Positions 1 to 10,900 of a stretch of DNA of 64,000 nt are shown here, one piece after another. Source of the stretch: Companilactobacillus formosensis (GTDB lineage Bacteria; Bacillota; Bacilli; Lactobacillales; Lactobacillaceae); the NCBI RefSeq assembly GCF_005405305.1, contig NZ_BJDU01000010.1, forward strand, positions 1 through 64,000. Direction: 5' to 3'. The number at the start of each line of letters is the position of its first letter. Positions within the stretch are counted from its first letter, which is position 1. The notes beneath the pieces were generated by a model. That model was not told where the DNA came from, made no database searches, and saw nothing but the letters and a program-made list of their open reading frames with translations. The translations under genes were made by a program, and so were the position numbers.

Positions 1-2
1 TT

Positions 3-31
3 ATCTTATCGAAGATGCAAGAACAAGTCAA
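3..31 (-). promoter_or_regulatory. Strong leftward promoter, rrn-P2-like
   Basis: On the minus strand TTGACT and TAAGAT are separated by exactly 17 bases, with an A/T-rich tract just upstream that resembles an UP element. The start point would lie at or beyond the left edge, so the gene served is not visible. Together with the second promoter about 120 bases upstream this resembles a tandem rRNA operon promoter pair. That reading is inference. Confidence 0.6.
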
Positions 32-121
32 GCACTTTTTTAAAATAATTTTTGACGTCTTGGATAAGCTGTAAGGCTTGAATCCGTTGACGCCGTTGCA
101 TCTGTCGTGACAACAGGTAAT

Positions 122-150
122 ATATTACCGTTAATAATAAGTCGTTGCAA
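122..150 (-). promoter_or_regulatory. Upstream leftward promoter, rrn-P1-like
   Basis: Minus strand TTGCAA, a 17-base spacer and TAATAT. It points the same way as the promoter at 3-31, with no open frame of note between them. The rest of 32-311 holds no gene that I can support; it is A/T-rich spacer. Confidence 0.45.
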
Positions 151-311
151 GTACTTTTTATTATTTTTTTCAATTTCTTTTGAAAAACTGACTAATTGAA
201 TAGTTTCTTCCTATTAATTATCAAATAAAAAAACTTTTAAAAAAACTACAACATGACTTTATTGATTAATACTATATCACGATTTCAAACAAATGAAACC
301 CCTTTTATACA

Positions 312-349
312 AAAAGACAACCACCAGTTTATACCAGTGATTGTCTTTT
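312..349 (-). terminator. Terminator of the YeiH gene
   Basis: AAAAGACAA and TTGTCTTTT arms with a GTG/CAC extension and a T run on the minus strand, directly after the stop of the transporter gene. Confidence 0.7.
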
Positions 350-351
350 AA

Positions 352-1371
352 TTAAAAGAAACTCTTACTTACAACAATAGCGAAGATCAATAAAATAACT
401 GAAGAAGATAAGGCTGCTAATACAGCATTCTTTCCACTACTGATAAAGGCCTTGAAGTTCACGCTCATCCCCAAAGCTGCCATTGCCATCCCTAATACTA
501 TATAAGCTAATTTAACTAGGGCATTTAAAACACCAGTTGGCATAGGAATGAATGTTCCAATTACACTAGCCAACAAAAATCCTGCCATGAACCAAGGAAT
601 GGGCAACTTACCTTTACTACCATCTACTACAGGTTCTTGTCTTTGATACCAAATACCGATAACTAGAGCAGCAGGTGCCAATAATAAAACTCGTGATAGC
701 TTAGTAATGATTGCGGCACTCAAACTGACTGAACCACCGGCGCCACCTGTAGCAATCGCATGAGCAATTTCATGAAGTGATCCACCAGCCATTACTCCAA
801 ACTGCGTTGGTGACATGTGTAGTAAAGGTTTAATAGCAATTTCTATCAAGGTAAAGACCGTTCCTAATATTGCTACTATCGCTACAGCTAATACTTCATC
901 ATTGTGCTTAGCTTCTTCTTCCTCTTTTGAAACTTTGATTTGGGGTGAAATACCCATGATTGCAGCTGCCCCACAAATCCCTGTTCCACTTGCTGTCAAA
1001 ATTGCCAAACGTTTGCTGACTCCAAATTTTCGGGCAACATTATAAGTCAAAAAGATTACTCCACTGACAATAAACATCGCAAACAAAATCGTTTTGACCC
1101 CTGCATGAGCTAAATCAATCAAATTCAATTTGAATCCTAATAAAATAATTCCTAAACGTAAAAATTTATTGGAAATAAAACCAATACCCACTTTAGATTT
1201 CTGAACTAGTGGCTGACTAACTTGAAACATCATCCCTAGAATCAAGGAAATAACTAAAGCACCGATAATTGTCAAATATGGCAACCCACCTAACAGAGTT
1301 CCCACGATTGAACAAAGAAGTGTTATCCCAAATGCATATAGGAAACTTCTCTCAAAAAATTTTGCATACAT
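352..1371 (-). CDS. YeiH/UPF0324 family putative sulfate exporter
   Basis: A 339-residue polytopic membrane protein with about ten hydrophobic segments and the glycine-rich ASGTGICGAAAIMG segment typical of the UPF0324/YeiH family, annotated as putative sulfate exporters; the substrate is not firmly established. I start at 1371 because GGAGG sits 7 bases before that ATG; an upstream in-frame ATG has no such site. A LysR gene is divergent at 1471, the usual arrangement for this family with a CysL/YeiE-like activator, so local control by that regulator is likely. Confidence 0.85.
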   Translation of the reverse strand: MYAKFFERSFLYAFGITLLCSIVGTLLGGLPYLTIIGALVISLILGMMFQVSQPLVQKSKVGIGFISNKFLRLGIILLGFKLNLIDLAHAGVKTILFAMFIVSGVIFLTYNVARKFGVSKRLAILTASGTGICGAAAIMGISPQIKVSKEEEEAKHNDEVLAVAIVAILGTVFTLIEIAIKPLLHMSPTQFGVMAGGSLHEIAHAIATGGAGGSVSLSAAIITKLSRVLLLAPAALVIGIWYQRQEPVVDGSKGKLPIPWFMAGFLLASVIGTFIPMPTGVLNALVKLAYIVLGMAMAALGMSVNFKAFISSGKNAVLAALSSSVILLIFAIVVSKSFF

Positions 1372-1470
1372 ACTAATTCCTCCGTGATTAAGATGATAAT
1401 ATAGAATCATCATAAGTAAAAATTAGTATTTCTTTGATATACATAAATTCAGCTTATAAGGAGAACAATC

Positions 1471-2316
1471 ATGCTAGATCGACGCTATCAAACACTCATC
1501 ACTTTGGCTAAATATCAGTCATTCACCAAAACTGCCCAAAAGCTCTACATCACTCAACCAGCAGTATCCCAACAAATCGCCTCATTGGAAGAAGAATTAG
1601 ATTTTGCTCTAGTCATCAGAGATCATGGCAAAATCCATCTAACTCCTGCTGGCGAGAAATTGGCACAGTTTGCTACTCAAATCGAATTCGAAGGGACCAA
1701 AGTAATTGATAGTCTACGTAATAACGTGGAACATCTAAAAATGGGTTGCACTTTATCACTCAGTTCCACCATCTTACCTAAATTTGTTCAACAACTATCT
1801 ACTAGGACTAATATCGTCACAACGAAAATTAACAATACCCAACATATCTTGCAAAATATTCGTGATGGCAAAGTCGACTTTGGCTTAATCGAAGGTAATT
1901 TCAATAAGAAAGAATTCGATGCCTTCCTATTGCAAAAAGAACATTTCATTGGTGTTGGTCATATTAAATATCGGTGTGATTCAATTGAAGATTTATTTAA
2001 CCAACCATTATTACTGCGAGAAAAGGGTTCTGGTAGTCGAGAAATATTTGAAAACTGGTTAGCAACCCAAAACTACAATATTAATGATTTTAAAAATACC
2101 ATCGAAATCGCTAGCCCTTCTGCCATCATTGAATACCTCAAACAAAATGATGGAATTAGTTTTATGTACGAGTCTCTAGTAATAAATGAATTAAAATCCG
2201 AACAATTAAAAAAACTAGATCTAACAGGATTCCACGTGGAACATCCCATCAATCTAGTTTTTCTCAAAAATTCTTATTTCAAAAATATTTATCAAGAAAT
2301 TGCTGAATCAGTTTAG
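1471..2316 (+). CDS. LysR family regulator divergent from the YeiH gene
   Basis: 281 residues. An N-terminal winged helix-turn-helix (about 1-60, with [20 protein letters not shown]) is followed by a LysR substrate-binding domain. It resembles the CysL/YeiE group by position next to yeiH and by overall form; this is inference. AAGGAG precedes the ATG. Its TAG stop overlaps the stop of the convergent cyclophilin gene, so the two genes share four bases. Confidence 0.88.
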   Translation: MLDRRYQTLITLAKYQSFTKTAQKLYITQPAVSQQIASLEEELDFALVIRDHGKIHLTPAGEKLAQFATQIEFEGTKVIDSLRNNVEHLKMGCTLSLSSTILPKFVQQLSTRTNIVTTKINNTQHILQNIRDGKVDFGLIEGNFNKKEFDAFLLQKEHFIGVGHIKYRCDSIEDLFNQPLLLREKGSGSREIFENWLATQNYNINDFKNTIEIASPSAIIEYLKQNDGISFMYESLVINELKSEQLKKLDLTGFHVEHPINLVFLKNSYFKNIYQEIAESV

Positions 2317-2897
2317 TCAGAGATTTCAACACTTTCCATCACGATATCATCGTTAGGTTTGTCATTACTGTTGCGTTTAGCGCGGGCAATATCACGAACA
2401 ACGTCCATACCGTCGATAACTTGACCAAATACAGTGTGGCGATGATCCAACCATGGAGTTCCACCATTCTTGTATGCAGCGATGATTTCTTCTGGATAAC
2501 CAGCTGAAGCCATTTCCTTAATCATGCGTTTTGGCATATTTTGGTTAGAAACGATGAAGAATTGACTACCATTAGTGTTAGGACCAGCGTTAGCCATTGA
2601 TAGAGCACCATCTAAATTGAATAATTGATCAGTGAATTCATCTTCAAAACTATCGCCGTAGATACTTTCGCCACCCATACCAGTTCCAGTTGGGTCTCCT
2701 CCTTGAATCATGAAATCAGGAATAACACGATGGAAGATAACCCCGTTGTAGTAGCCTTTCTTAGCTAGTTCAATGAAGTTCTTTACAGTCTTAGGTACTA
2801 ACTCATCGAAAAGTTGAATTTTGATTGCTCCGTGATTAGTATTAATTGTTGCGACACTACCAGTAGCATTGGCTAAATCTAATTGTGGATATGACAT
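2313..2897 (-). CDS. Cyclophilin-type peptidyl-prolyl cis-trans isomerase
   Basis: 194 residues of one cyclophilin domain with no signal peptide, so it acts in the cytoplasm and catalyses proline isomerisation during protein folding. The signature [19 protein letters not shown] is near residues 55-73, with NTNGSQFFI and the C-terminal [14 protein letters not shown] block. AAGGGAA lies upstream of the ATG. It is monocistronic and convergent with the LysR gene. Confidence 0.93.
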   Translation of the reverse strand: MSYPQLDLANATGSVATINTNHGAIKIQLFDELVPKTVKNFIELAKKGYYNGVIFHRVIPDFMIQGGDPTGTGMGGESIYGDSFEDEFTDQLFNLDGALSMANAGPNTNGSQFFIVSNQNMPKRMIKEMASAGYPEEIIAAYKNGGTPWLDHRHTVFGQVIDGMDVVRDIARAKRNSNDKPNDDIVMESVEISD

Positions 2898-3015
2898 TTT
2901 AAAGTTCCCTTCTATATATAAGTAAATTTACTTTACCACATTTAACCAATAAGCCAAATCAAAGGAGATTTTAATTACTTTTGATAAACTGAAAGAAACA
3001 CCTTTGGAGGTCATT

Positions 3016-3366
3016 ATGCCTAAGAAAGATATCACCCAAATGTATTTCAACGATATTTACCCGCTATACGTCAAAAAAGTAGCGAGAAAAAATCATACTC
3101 AAAAAGAAGTAGATCAAATCATCACTTGGCTAACTGGATATACCCAAAACTCTTTAGAATCCATCCTTCAAGATAAAATCACTTTTGAAGATTTTTTCAA
3201 TCAAGCACCTAACTTTAATGACCAAGCAAAGCTCATCACTGGCACTATTTGTGGCGTCAAAGTCGAAAATATTACAGATCCACTCGTTCAGAAAATTCGC
3301 TATTTGGACAAACTAATTGACGAGCTTGCTCACAACAAAAAAATGGATAAAATTTTGCGCCATTAA
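3016..3366 (+). CDS. DUF2200 family protein
   Basis: 116 residues matching the DUF2200 pattern: a tyrosine-containing N-terminal segment (YPLYVKKVARK) and EVDQIITWLTGY near residue 45. No function is established for the family. GGAGG with a 5-base gap supports ATG 3016; a TTG twelve bases upstream is inside that site. The end overlaps the convergent XRE gene by four bases. Confidence 0.8.
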   Translation: MPKKDITQMYFNDIYPLYVKKVARKNHTQKEVDQIITWLTGYTQNSLESILQDKITFEDFFNQAPNFNDQAKLITGTICGVKVENITDPLVQKIRYLDKLIDELAHNKKMDKILRH

Positions 3367-3809
3367 TTTCGTTTGAAACGCCGGATTAGATAAGTTACTC
3401 CACCAATCAAACCAGCCAATAAGAATAAATAGCCAATCGGTACTAAGAAAAATGGTTCCTGCAAATAACCATTTTTATCAACAGTGCTACCAATCAATAC
3501 AAATAATAGGAAACTAATAACACCTGCGATTATCATTGCTAAACTGAAATACAAATTCCACTTAGTTTTCTTCATCTCACTACCATCCTTCACTAATTTA
3601 TCAGTCATCGTAGGATCGCCTAATATCAAATTATCCAACGAAATGTTAAAAATTTGGGCAATCAAAACTACCATTTCTAAATCAGGCAAATTGCGGTTGT
3701 TTTCCCAACTAGAAATAGTTTGCCGAGAAACATTCAACTTCTGGGCAATTTGTTCTTGAGTTAATTTTCGACTAGTTCGTAATTTCTTTATCTGTGCTCC
3801 AAAGTCCAT
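3363..3809 (-). CDS. XRE-family HTH protein with two membrane segments
   Basis: 148 residues. An N-terminal Cro/C1-type helix-turn-helix (about 1-60, LTQEQIAQKLNVSRQTISSW) is joined to two hydrophobic segments near 90-115 and 120-140. This DNA-binding plus membrane-anchor form is common in Firmicutes, where it is thought to link transcription to a membrane signal. The target is unknown. AAAGGAG precedes the ATG at a good distance. Confidence 0.85.
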   Translation of the reverse strand: MDFGAQIKKLRTSRKLTQEQIAQKLNVSRQTISSWENNRNLPDLEMVVLIAQIFNISLDNLILGDPTMTDKLVKDGSEMKKTKWNLYFSLAMIIAGVISFLLFVLIGSTVDKNGYLQEPFFLVPIGYLFLLAGLIGGVTYLIRRFKRN

Positions 3810-3987
3810 GAATTCAACTCCTTTAACCTCAGTTATACATAATCTCTGTCAAAAACTAAAGCTAGAGTTACAAGCATCCTTGGTTTAACGGGATTTATAA
3901 AACATATTTCCATATAGTACAGAATACTACAAATTACGTTTTCTATATGTTATGTTATATACTCATTCCAATTGAGGAGATTTTAAT

Positions 3988-4239
3988 TTGGTTACAGAAA
4001 ACATTCAAGATTACACATTAGGACAAAATGAACCTACTTTAGATATTACCGTGACTGGAAATAGCGAACTTGACTATTCCCACGACGACTTAAAAATCGC
4101 CGCTGCCATTAAATTGATTGAATCATGCGACAACCTAAACTTTACTTTAATGACTGGCGAACACGAGCTATACAAAAAGCTATCCGATAAACTATACGTA
4201 GCAACAGAAGACTTCGTTCCTAAAAGTTATTTACAATAA
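3988..4239 (+). CDS. Small acidic protein of unknown function
   Basis: 83 residues, acidic, no membrane segment, no recognised family. The start is TTG 3988, supported by TTGAGGAG upstream; there is no usable ATG close by. Its own terminator follows at 4247, so it looks like a stand-alone gene. The protein reads as alternating beta strands and one central helix. I cannot assign a role. Confidence 0.6.
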   Translation: MVTENIQDYTLGQNEPTLDITVTGNSELDYSHDDLKIAAAIKLIESCDNLNFTLMTGEHELYKKLSDKLYVATEDFVPKSYLQ

Positions 4240-4246
4240 TAAATTC

Positions 4247-4280
4247 AAGTCAGAGAAGACCGTTTCTCTGGCTTTTTCTT
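4247..4280 (+). terminator. Terminator after the small acidic protein gene
   Basis: AAGTCAGAGAA pairs with TTCTCTGGCTT, followed by a T run. Confidence 0.7.
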
Positions 4281-4326
4281 TTGTGATAATATTATTTGAG
4301 TAATTATCCAGAAAGGAATAAATAAT

Positions 4327-5163
4327 TTGTCATTTAATCTCAACACCTTAATCAAAAAACTCTTTCTCAAAGTCGATTGGGAATCAGTTTTACAGCACGT
4401 TGCCTCAGTTGCTTTCCAATTAATACTATTAACTATCGTCTTACTCTTAATCAATTGGGTCGGTAAAAAAATTATTCGTCACATTTTCAAAACTGGACTT
4501 AGAGGCACTAAGCGCCAAATTTCACCTAAAAAACTTGATACCGTTTATACATTAGCTCTCAACATTTTTAAATATACGTTGATGTTCTTTTGGATCTACG
4601 CCATACTTTCAGCCATAGGAATCCCTGTTGGTACATTGATTGCTGGAGCCGGAATCTTCAGTTTGGCAATTGGTCTTGGAGCTCAAGGTTTCGTTTCCGA
4701 TATGGTCAACGGTTTCTTCATTTTATTGGAGCAACAAATCAGTGTCGGCGATTTAATTCAAGTCAACAATATCGAGGGAGAAGTTACTTACGTCGGCATT
4801 AGAACAACTCAAGTCAAAAGTTTCGACGGAACTTTAAACTACATCCCTAACCGTAACATCACTATTGTCAGCAATCTATCGCGTAATAATATGCGAGCTT
4901 TAATGGAAATTCCCGTTTCCAGTGACTCTCCTTTTGAAAAAATTACGCAAGTTATTGACGATGTTAATGACAATTTAAATTTAAAAGAACTTCAAATTAC
5001 CCAAAAGCCCTATATTTTTGGTTTTTCCAATTTAAACGACGGTACCTTATCAATTCAAGTCGCCTGTTATACCACTCCTGGTGCTCAATACAATGCCAGA
5101 AATGTATTATTAAAGAAGTATTTGAATGCATTAAAAGATGCTGGGATTAATCTACCTAAGTAG
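4327..5163 (+). CDS. MscS family small-conductance mechanosensitive channel
   Basis: 278 residues. Three hydrophobic helices occupy about 25-45, 75-95 and 98-130. The last is the glycine/alanine-rich pore helix (GAGIFSLAIGLGAQGF), followed by the beta-domain block ISVGDLIQVNNIEGEV. This is the MscS core; the protein releases osmolytes upon hypo-osmotic shock. The start is TTG 4327 after AAAGGA. It is slightly short at the C terminus compared with E. coli MscS, as is usual for YkuT-like Gram-positive homologues. Confidence 0.88.
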   Translation: MSFNLNTLIKKLFLKVDWESVLQHVASVAFQLILLTIVLLLINWVGKKIIRHIFKTGLRGTKRQISPKKLDTVYTLALNIFKYTLMFFWIYAILSAIGIPVGTLIAGAGIFSLAIGLGAQGFVSDMVNGFFILLEQQISVGDLIQVNNIEGEVTYVGIRTTQVKSFDGTLNYIPNRNITIVSNLSRNNMRALMEIPVSSDSPFEKITQVIDDVNDNLNLKELQITQKPYIFGFSNLNDGTLSIQVACYTTPGAQYNARNVLLKKYLNALKDAGINLPK

Positions 5164-5238
5164 TTAGCTTAGTTGGTTTCCTACATTATAAAAGTTATAA
5201 TTAATCTATTAGAGATTATAAAAAGGAGCTAATTAATA

Positions 5239-6648
5239 ATGGAAAAACGCATTAAAGGTTCTTGTACTTCGATTTTAGTTGGTAAAAAAGCTTCAATTGA
5301 CGGTTCAACTCTTATTTCAAGAAATGATGACGGTCATGAAGCCTTAGATCCACAACGTTTCGTAGTCGTAAAACCAGAAGATCAACCTAGAGATTACACT
5401 TCAGTTATCAGCAAGGTAAACGTTAAATTACCTGATGATCCACAACGCTATACTTCAATTCCTAATTCAATTTTGACAAACGGAATTTGGCCAGCCGCCG
5501 GTATCAACAGTTCAAACGTTGCTATGTCAGCTACTGAAACTATTACTACTAATTCACGTGTTCAAGGACTCGATCCCTTCGTTGAAAATGGCCTAGGTGA
5601 AGAAGACTTAGTTACTGTTGTTCTTCCTTACGTCAAAAGTGCTCGCGAAGGTGTTAAACGTCTAGGTTCACTACTAGAAGAATACGGAACTTATGAACCA
5701 AACGGTATTTCATTTGCCGATAATGAAGAAGTTTGGTGGTTAGAAACTATCGGTGGACACCACTGGGCAGCCGTTCGTATTCCTGATGATGCTTACGTTG
5801 TAGCTCCAAACCGTATGAATATTGACCAATTTGACTTTGATTCAGATGACACACTTTGTTCAAGCGATTTGAAAGACTTGATTGACAACAACAACCTCAA
5901 TCCAGACTTTGAAAACTACAACTTAAGACATATCTTTGGTAGTGCTTCTATTAAAGATACTGTTTACAACAACCCCCGTACTTGGTATGGTCAAAAATTC
6001 TTCAGTCCTGACGATACAGCTGATGATCCAATGGAACAAGATCTACCATTCATCTGCCACGCCAATCGCAAGATTTCTGTTGAAGATGTGAAATTCGTTT
6101 TGAGTTCTCACTTCGAAAATACTAAATACGATGTCTACGGTAGTGGCTCTGAAAGTGACAAGAAACTCTTTAGACCTATTGGTATCAACAGAAACCACAA
6201 TGTTCACATTCTTCAAATCAGAAACAATGTTCCAAAAGAAATTGCCGGTATCCACTGGTTAGCTTATGGTGCTAATACTTTCAACACAGTTGTTCCATTC
6301 TATGCCAACGTTAATGACACACCTGCCCAATACAAAAACGCTACCGGTAAATTCGATTTGAATAACATGTACTGGTTGAGTTGTACAACTGCCCTACTTG
6401 GTGACACAGATTACGACTTCTACGTTGATATGAGAAATGATTATGAACTAGACGCTATGAGTGCTTACCGTAAAATTCAAAACGATACCGACGCCGATAT
6501 TTCTGGACAAAAAGATATTGAAAAATACCTCGAAAATGCCAATAAGAAATTAGCTGACGTAGCCTTTGAAAAACAAAATAAATTGCTCGGAGACATGGTA
6601 ACAACAGGTTCCAACAATATGAAACTTCGTTACAATTTAAATGATTAA
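5239..6648 (+). CDS. pepD: C69 family dipeptidase
   Basis: 469 residues, the normal length for lactic-acid-bacterial PepD. The N terminus reads [20 protein letters not shown], with Cys9 as the expected N-terminal-nucleophile residue of peptidase family C69. It is cytoplasmic and hydrolyses a broad range of dipeptides. AAAGGAG precedes the ATG and a strong terminator follows at 6654, so it forms a single-gene unit. Several pepD paralogues usually occur per genome, so the precise allele letter is not assigned. Confidence 0.9.
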   Translation: MEKRIKGSCTSILVGKKASIDGSTLISRNDDGHEALDPQRFVVVKPEDQPRDYTSVISKVNVKLPDDPQRYTSIPNSILTNGIWPAAGINSSNVAMSATETITTNSRVQGLDPFVENGLGEEDLVTVVLPYVKSAREGVKRLGSLLEEYGTYEPNGISFADNEEVWWLETIGGHHWAAVRIPDDAYVVAPNRMNIDQFDFDSDDTLCSSDLKDLIDNNNLNPDFENYNLRHIFGSASIKDTVYNNPRTWYGQKFFSPDDTADDPMEQDLPFICHANRKISVEDVKFVLSSHFENTKYDVYGSGSESDKKLFRPIGINRNHNVHILQIRNNVPKEIAGIHWLAYGANTFNTVVPFYANVNDTPAQYKNATGKFDLNNMYWLSCTTALLGDTDYDFYVDMRNDYELDAMSAYRKIQNDTDADISGQKDIEKYLENANKKLADVAFEKQNKLLGDMVTTGSNNMKLRYNLND

Positions 6649-6653
6649 TCACT

Positions 6654-6688
6654 AAAAGTCGATAATTTTTTTATCGGCTTTTTTTTGC
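6654..6688 (+). terminator. Terminator of pepD
   Basis: A 12-bp stem, AAAAGTCGATAA with TTATCGGCTTTT, plus a T run. It separates pepD from the SOS-controlled sbcDC unit. Confidence 0.8.
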
Positions 6689-6696
6689 AATTTTAT

Positions 6697-6710
6697 CGAA
6701 CATACGTTCT
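6697..6710 (+). promoter_or_regulatory. LexA/SOS box before sbcDC
   Basis: CGAACATACGTTCT matches the Gram-positive SOS operator CGAAC-N4-GTTCG in all but the last base. A TATACT at 6721 is a plausible -10, so the box would cover the -35 region and allow LexA to block sbcDC transcription. The box is seen; its use is inferred. Confidence 0.65.
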
Positions 6711-6787
6711 AGTTTAATGATATACTTTAGCTAAATCTTAATTACGGGAAATTTTACGATACAATAAACTCAAATGGAGGGTTGATT

Positions 6788-7978
6788 ATGAAACTATTAC
6801 ACACTGCTGACTGGCATATTGGACGAACTTTAAACGGTTATTCCCTACTAGATGAACAAGAGGAAACTTTCAAACAAATCCTAGATATTGCTAAACAAGA
6901 ACACGTTGATGGCATCGTTATTGCCGGAGATATTTACGACCGAGCCATTCCTAGTCCTGAGGCCGTTACTGCCTTAGATGAAATGTTCCGTAAGATCAAT
7001 TTGGAAAGTCATTTACCGATTTATGCTATTTCTGGTAATCACGACAGCGCCAAACGTCTCAATTATGGTCGTGCCTGGATGAAACAATCTGATTTTTATC
7101 TTAATACGCTTTTAGAAGAAGCTTTTAAACCAATTGAAACTTCACAAGCACAAATATTCTTATTGCCATTCTTCGATCCAATGGATGCTAGAGCTTATTA
7201 CTCTCATCAAGGTATGCCTGACGAACAAGCTCAAGAGATCAAAACCATTTCCCAAGCAATGAATTTAGTTGTCGCTGATATGAAAAAGAACTTTGATCCT
7301 AATAAAAAACACTTACTAGTAACCCATTTTGCTGTAACACCTAATCAAGATACCGAACTAGAACTAACCAGTGAAACTAATTCTAAAGTCGGTGGCTTAG
7401 CAACTTTAACTAGCGACGAATTCAGTGATTTTGATTACGTCATGCTGGGACATATTCATACCCGCTTCGCTTCTCCGACTGATAATATTCGTTATTCCGG
7501 CAGTCCCGTCAAATTCAACGTCAAAGAAGCTCGTATCAAGAACAAAGGTAAAGGTGTCGATATTGTAACGATTGACGACAACGGTATTAGTCGTGAATTC
7601 AAACCTTTAACACCTAAAACTGACTTAATTGTTCTAGAAGAAGATTGGGATACCCTCTGTGATGAGAAATTTTATAGCCAACAACCACTTGATTCAGCCT
7701 GGTTCGCTATCACAATTAAAAACTTTGACCCTAGTGAGCACATTCATACCAACATCCGAGCCAAATTACAAAAACACTATAAAACTATCGTCGAACTAGA
7801 CTACCAAATTAAAGCAAATGACAATCAGCTTCAAACTATCAATACCAATATCAATGATCTCAGTCCCGAAGAGACCGTTGACCAATTTTTCAAAACTATC
7901 ACTGGCAAAAATTTATCCAACCAACAAAAAACACTAGTTGAAAATATTTTCAACGAAGTAGAAAGAGCGCAAAAATGA
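6788..7978 (+). CDS. sbcD: Exonuclease SbcCD, nuclease subunit SbcD
   Basis: 396 residues, Mre11-type phosphodiesterase. The metal-binding motifs are in order: HTADWHIGR at the N terminus, GDIYDR, SGNHDS, THF and GHIHTR. With SbcC it forms the Mre11-Rad50-like complex that opens DNA hairpins and blocked ends. GGAGG fits ATG 6788; a TTG two codons upstream would be too close. It overlaps sbcC by four bases (ATGA), so translation is coupled. Confidence 0.95.
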   Translation: MKLLHTADWHIGRTLNGYSLLDEQEETFKQILDIAKQEHVDGIVIAGDIYDRAIPSPEAVTALDEMFRKINLESHLPIYAISGNHDSAKRLNYGRAWMKQSDFYLNTLLEEAFKPIETSQAQIFLLPFFDPMDARAYYSHQGMPDEQAQEIKTISQAMNLVVADMKKNFDPNKKHLLVTHFAVTPNQDTELELTSETNSKVGGLATLTSDEFSDFDYVMLGHIHTRFASPTDNIRYSGSPVKFNVKEARIKNKGKGVDIVTIDDNGISREFKPLTPKTDLIVLEEDWDTLCDEKFYSQQPLDSAWFAITIKNFDPSEHIHTNIRAKLQKHYKTIVELDYQIKANDNQLQTINTNINDLSPEETVDQFFKTITGKNLSNQQKTLVENIFNEVERAQK

Positions 7979-10900
7979 AACCAATATATTTAGATATCAA
8001 TTTCTTTGGACCACATGAACATTCAACTATTGATTTTAGAAAACTAGATGAATCACCAATCTTTCTAATCGGTGGTGACACTGGGGCTGGTAAATCTACT
8101 ATTTTTGATGCCATGACCTTTGCCCTCTTTGGTAGTACAACTAGTGATCGTGATGCTAAAGAAATGCGCAGTCAATTTGCTGAAGGCACCGATACGACCA
8201 AAGTAATCTTCTACTTCGAGCAAAATGGCAAAATATTCAAAGTTGAACGGACACCTGAACAATTTTTAGATAAGAAAAAAGGGACCGGCTTTACTAAAAA
8301 AGCTCCCACTGCTAATTTGTCGATTGTTGACGAAGTTAATGGCGTCGAAGTTGAAAGTATCGCAACTAAACCAGTTGATGTCGGTACATCAATTCGTGAA
8401 ATTCTCAATTTGTCTGCCGATCAATTTAAGAAAATCATTCTTTTGCCACAAAATGATTTTTCAGAGTTTTTGAAGTCAAATACTGCTGATAAAGAAAAAA
8501 TCCTTAAAAAAATTTTCGGAACTCAATTATTCACTGATTTTACAATCAAACTAAAAGATCATTATGATCAAGCTACTTCCAAAGCTCAAAACTTTAAAAA
8601 CAAAATTCAAAGCCAACTGTCTGCTTCCATTTGGAATGACGAGGAAAAAGCCAAACTTAAAGAAATCGATAACGATCAACTGAATGACACATTAGAAAAA
8701 TTTGTTGCTAATCGTCAAATTACTTTAGATGAAGCCCAAAAGACTGAACGGGCTAAACTTGTAGCCAAGAAGAAGACCGATGCTACCTATCAAACAGCTT
8801 TAGATATTAGTAAAAAATTTGATCAATTAAACGAATATCAGTCACAGTACCAAGACCACATTACAAACCAAGCTGACAATATCAGCCAAAAGCAAGCACA
8901 CATTTCTGAATTACAATGGGCACGACCTCTTCAAGAAACGGTCCGTGATTTAGAGCGCCTCGAAAAAGATCAAACAGATATTTTGAATAATGAAAAAGAT
9001 CTCGAACAGAAGTCACAACTTTCTCATAAGAATTTAGCTGCTGCTCAAGCTAAAACTACCGAGCTAACTAATCAACAAGCAGATTTTGATGAAAAGAATA
9101 AACAAGCTCAAAAATTAACTGTTCTGATTACTAAAGTTCAAGAAATTGAAACCATTAAAAAGTCTCTCTCCCAGTTACAACCTCGCCTTGAAAAAGTCAC
9201 TCAGACCGTTCAGACAAAATCCCAAGAATTAATGACTATTAATGATTCAATTCAAGCTAAGAATGAAGAATTGTCTAAATATCAAGACTTTCCCAATCAA
9301 AAAGACAAATTGGTTCAAGAAAAATCCGATTTTATTGATCAATTCTCACCTCTTGAGACCGACCGTCAAAATGCTGCCGATGCTGTAGCTAAAACGCAAA
9401 ATAAACTCAAGAAATTACATGCTGACTTAGATGAAAAAACTAAGTTATTTGAAGATGCCAAAAAAGACTATCAAGAGAAAATCAAAACTAGACAATCACT
9501 AATGATTGCTCAACTTCGTCAAGAATTAGTAGATGGCGAAGCTTGCGCTGTCTGTGGTTCGACTGAACATCCCTATGCCAAAAAGGCTGCTGTAGCTGAT
9601 GAAAAAGAACTTCGCAAATCAATGGATGCCGTCGACAACTCTCAAAAAGTCTTTGCAGCCAAAGAAACAGATTTAAAGAACATCCAACAAACAATTCAAG
9701 AAGTTTCAGATGAGTTTGACCAACAACAACGAAAGGCTGTCTCTACTCAAATTGCCTTATCAACTCACTACACTCAAGCAGTTACTGGCGCCTCAGTTGA
9801 ATTGCCACAACAGTTTGATTTAACAACTATCAAAGACGTCTTCCAGAAAAATATCGATCAACTAAATAAAAAAATTCAAGCTTCACAAAAACTAACTCAA
9901 GAAATCAAAGCTTTAGAAACAAAATTAAATAACCAACAGGAATTATTAAACCAAGATAAGTCGGAATTGGATAAATTGACAGCTGAAATTCAAACTCGTA
10001 AAAATGACTTACAAGCAAAATCGTCCGAACTTGAAGACTCAACCGCTACAAGTCAGCAATTGATCAGTCAAAAGAATGAATTAGTATCAGCGTATGAGAA
10101 ATTCCAAAAAGACTTAAAAGCTGCTCAAGATGCAGTTCACAGAAATGAAATCAGCTATAGTAACAATCAAACTAAATTGACTGATACTCGGACACAATTA
10201 GATAAATTAACAACCAATTTAAGAAATCTCTCCGATAAATTGCAACAATCACTTAACGCAGATGATGCTAAAACTAACGATCGTAATTTATTGGATAGAT
10301 GGATTTTAGAAATCTCTCAAAATCAACTAAATAAATTACAAAATGACGTCACCAGCTATCAAAAAGAAAAGGAAATTTTAACTGACAACATCACCAAGGT
10401 AAAAACACAACTAAAGAATCAAACAAAACCTGATATTGTCACTTTAAAGCAAGCTAAAGATGATGCTGAACAAAATCATTTAAATGCCGCTAAACAAACT
10501 AATTCATATGACCATGACTTAAAAGAAGCTACCCAAAACTTCGAACAAGTACAAAAGATTCTTCAAGCTCAAGGTAACTTCACCAAGGAATTAGCCGCTG
10601 TCACTAGCCTTTATAATATTGTCACTGGTAAGGATGGCAATGAGAATAAATTAAAGCTAGAAACTTACGTCGTTCAAAACTATTTATTGAAGATTTTGAA
10701 TTACGCCAACAGCAAATTCTTAAGTATCCTTTCTAATGACCGTTATTATTTCCAACTATCGACTGAAAGCACTAATAAGCAACGGGATCACGGTTTGGAT
10801 ATCAACATTTATGATCGTCAAACTAACGCCACTCGTTCTTCCGACACACTTTCTGGTGGTGAAACTTTCATCGCCGCCTTATCAATTGCTCTATCATTGA

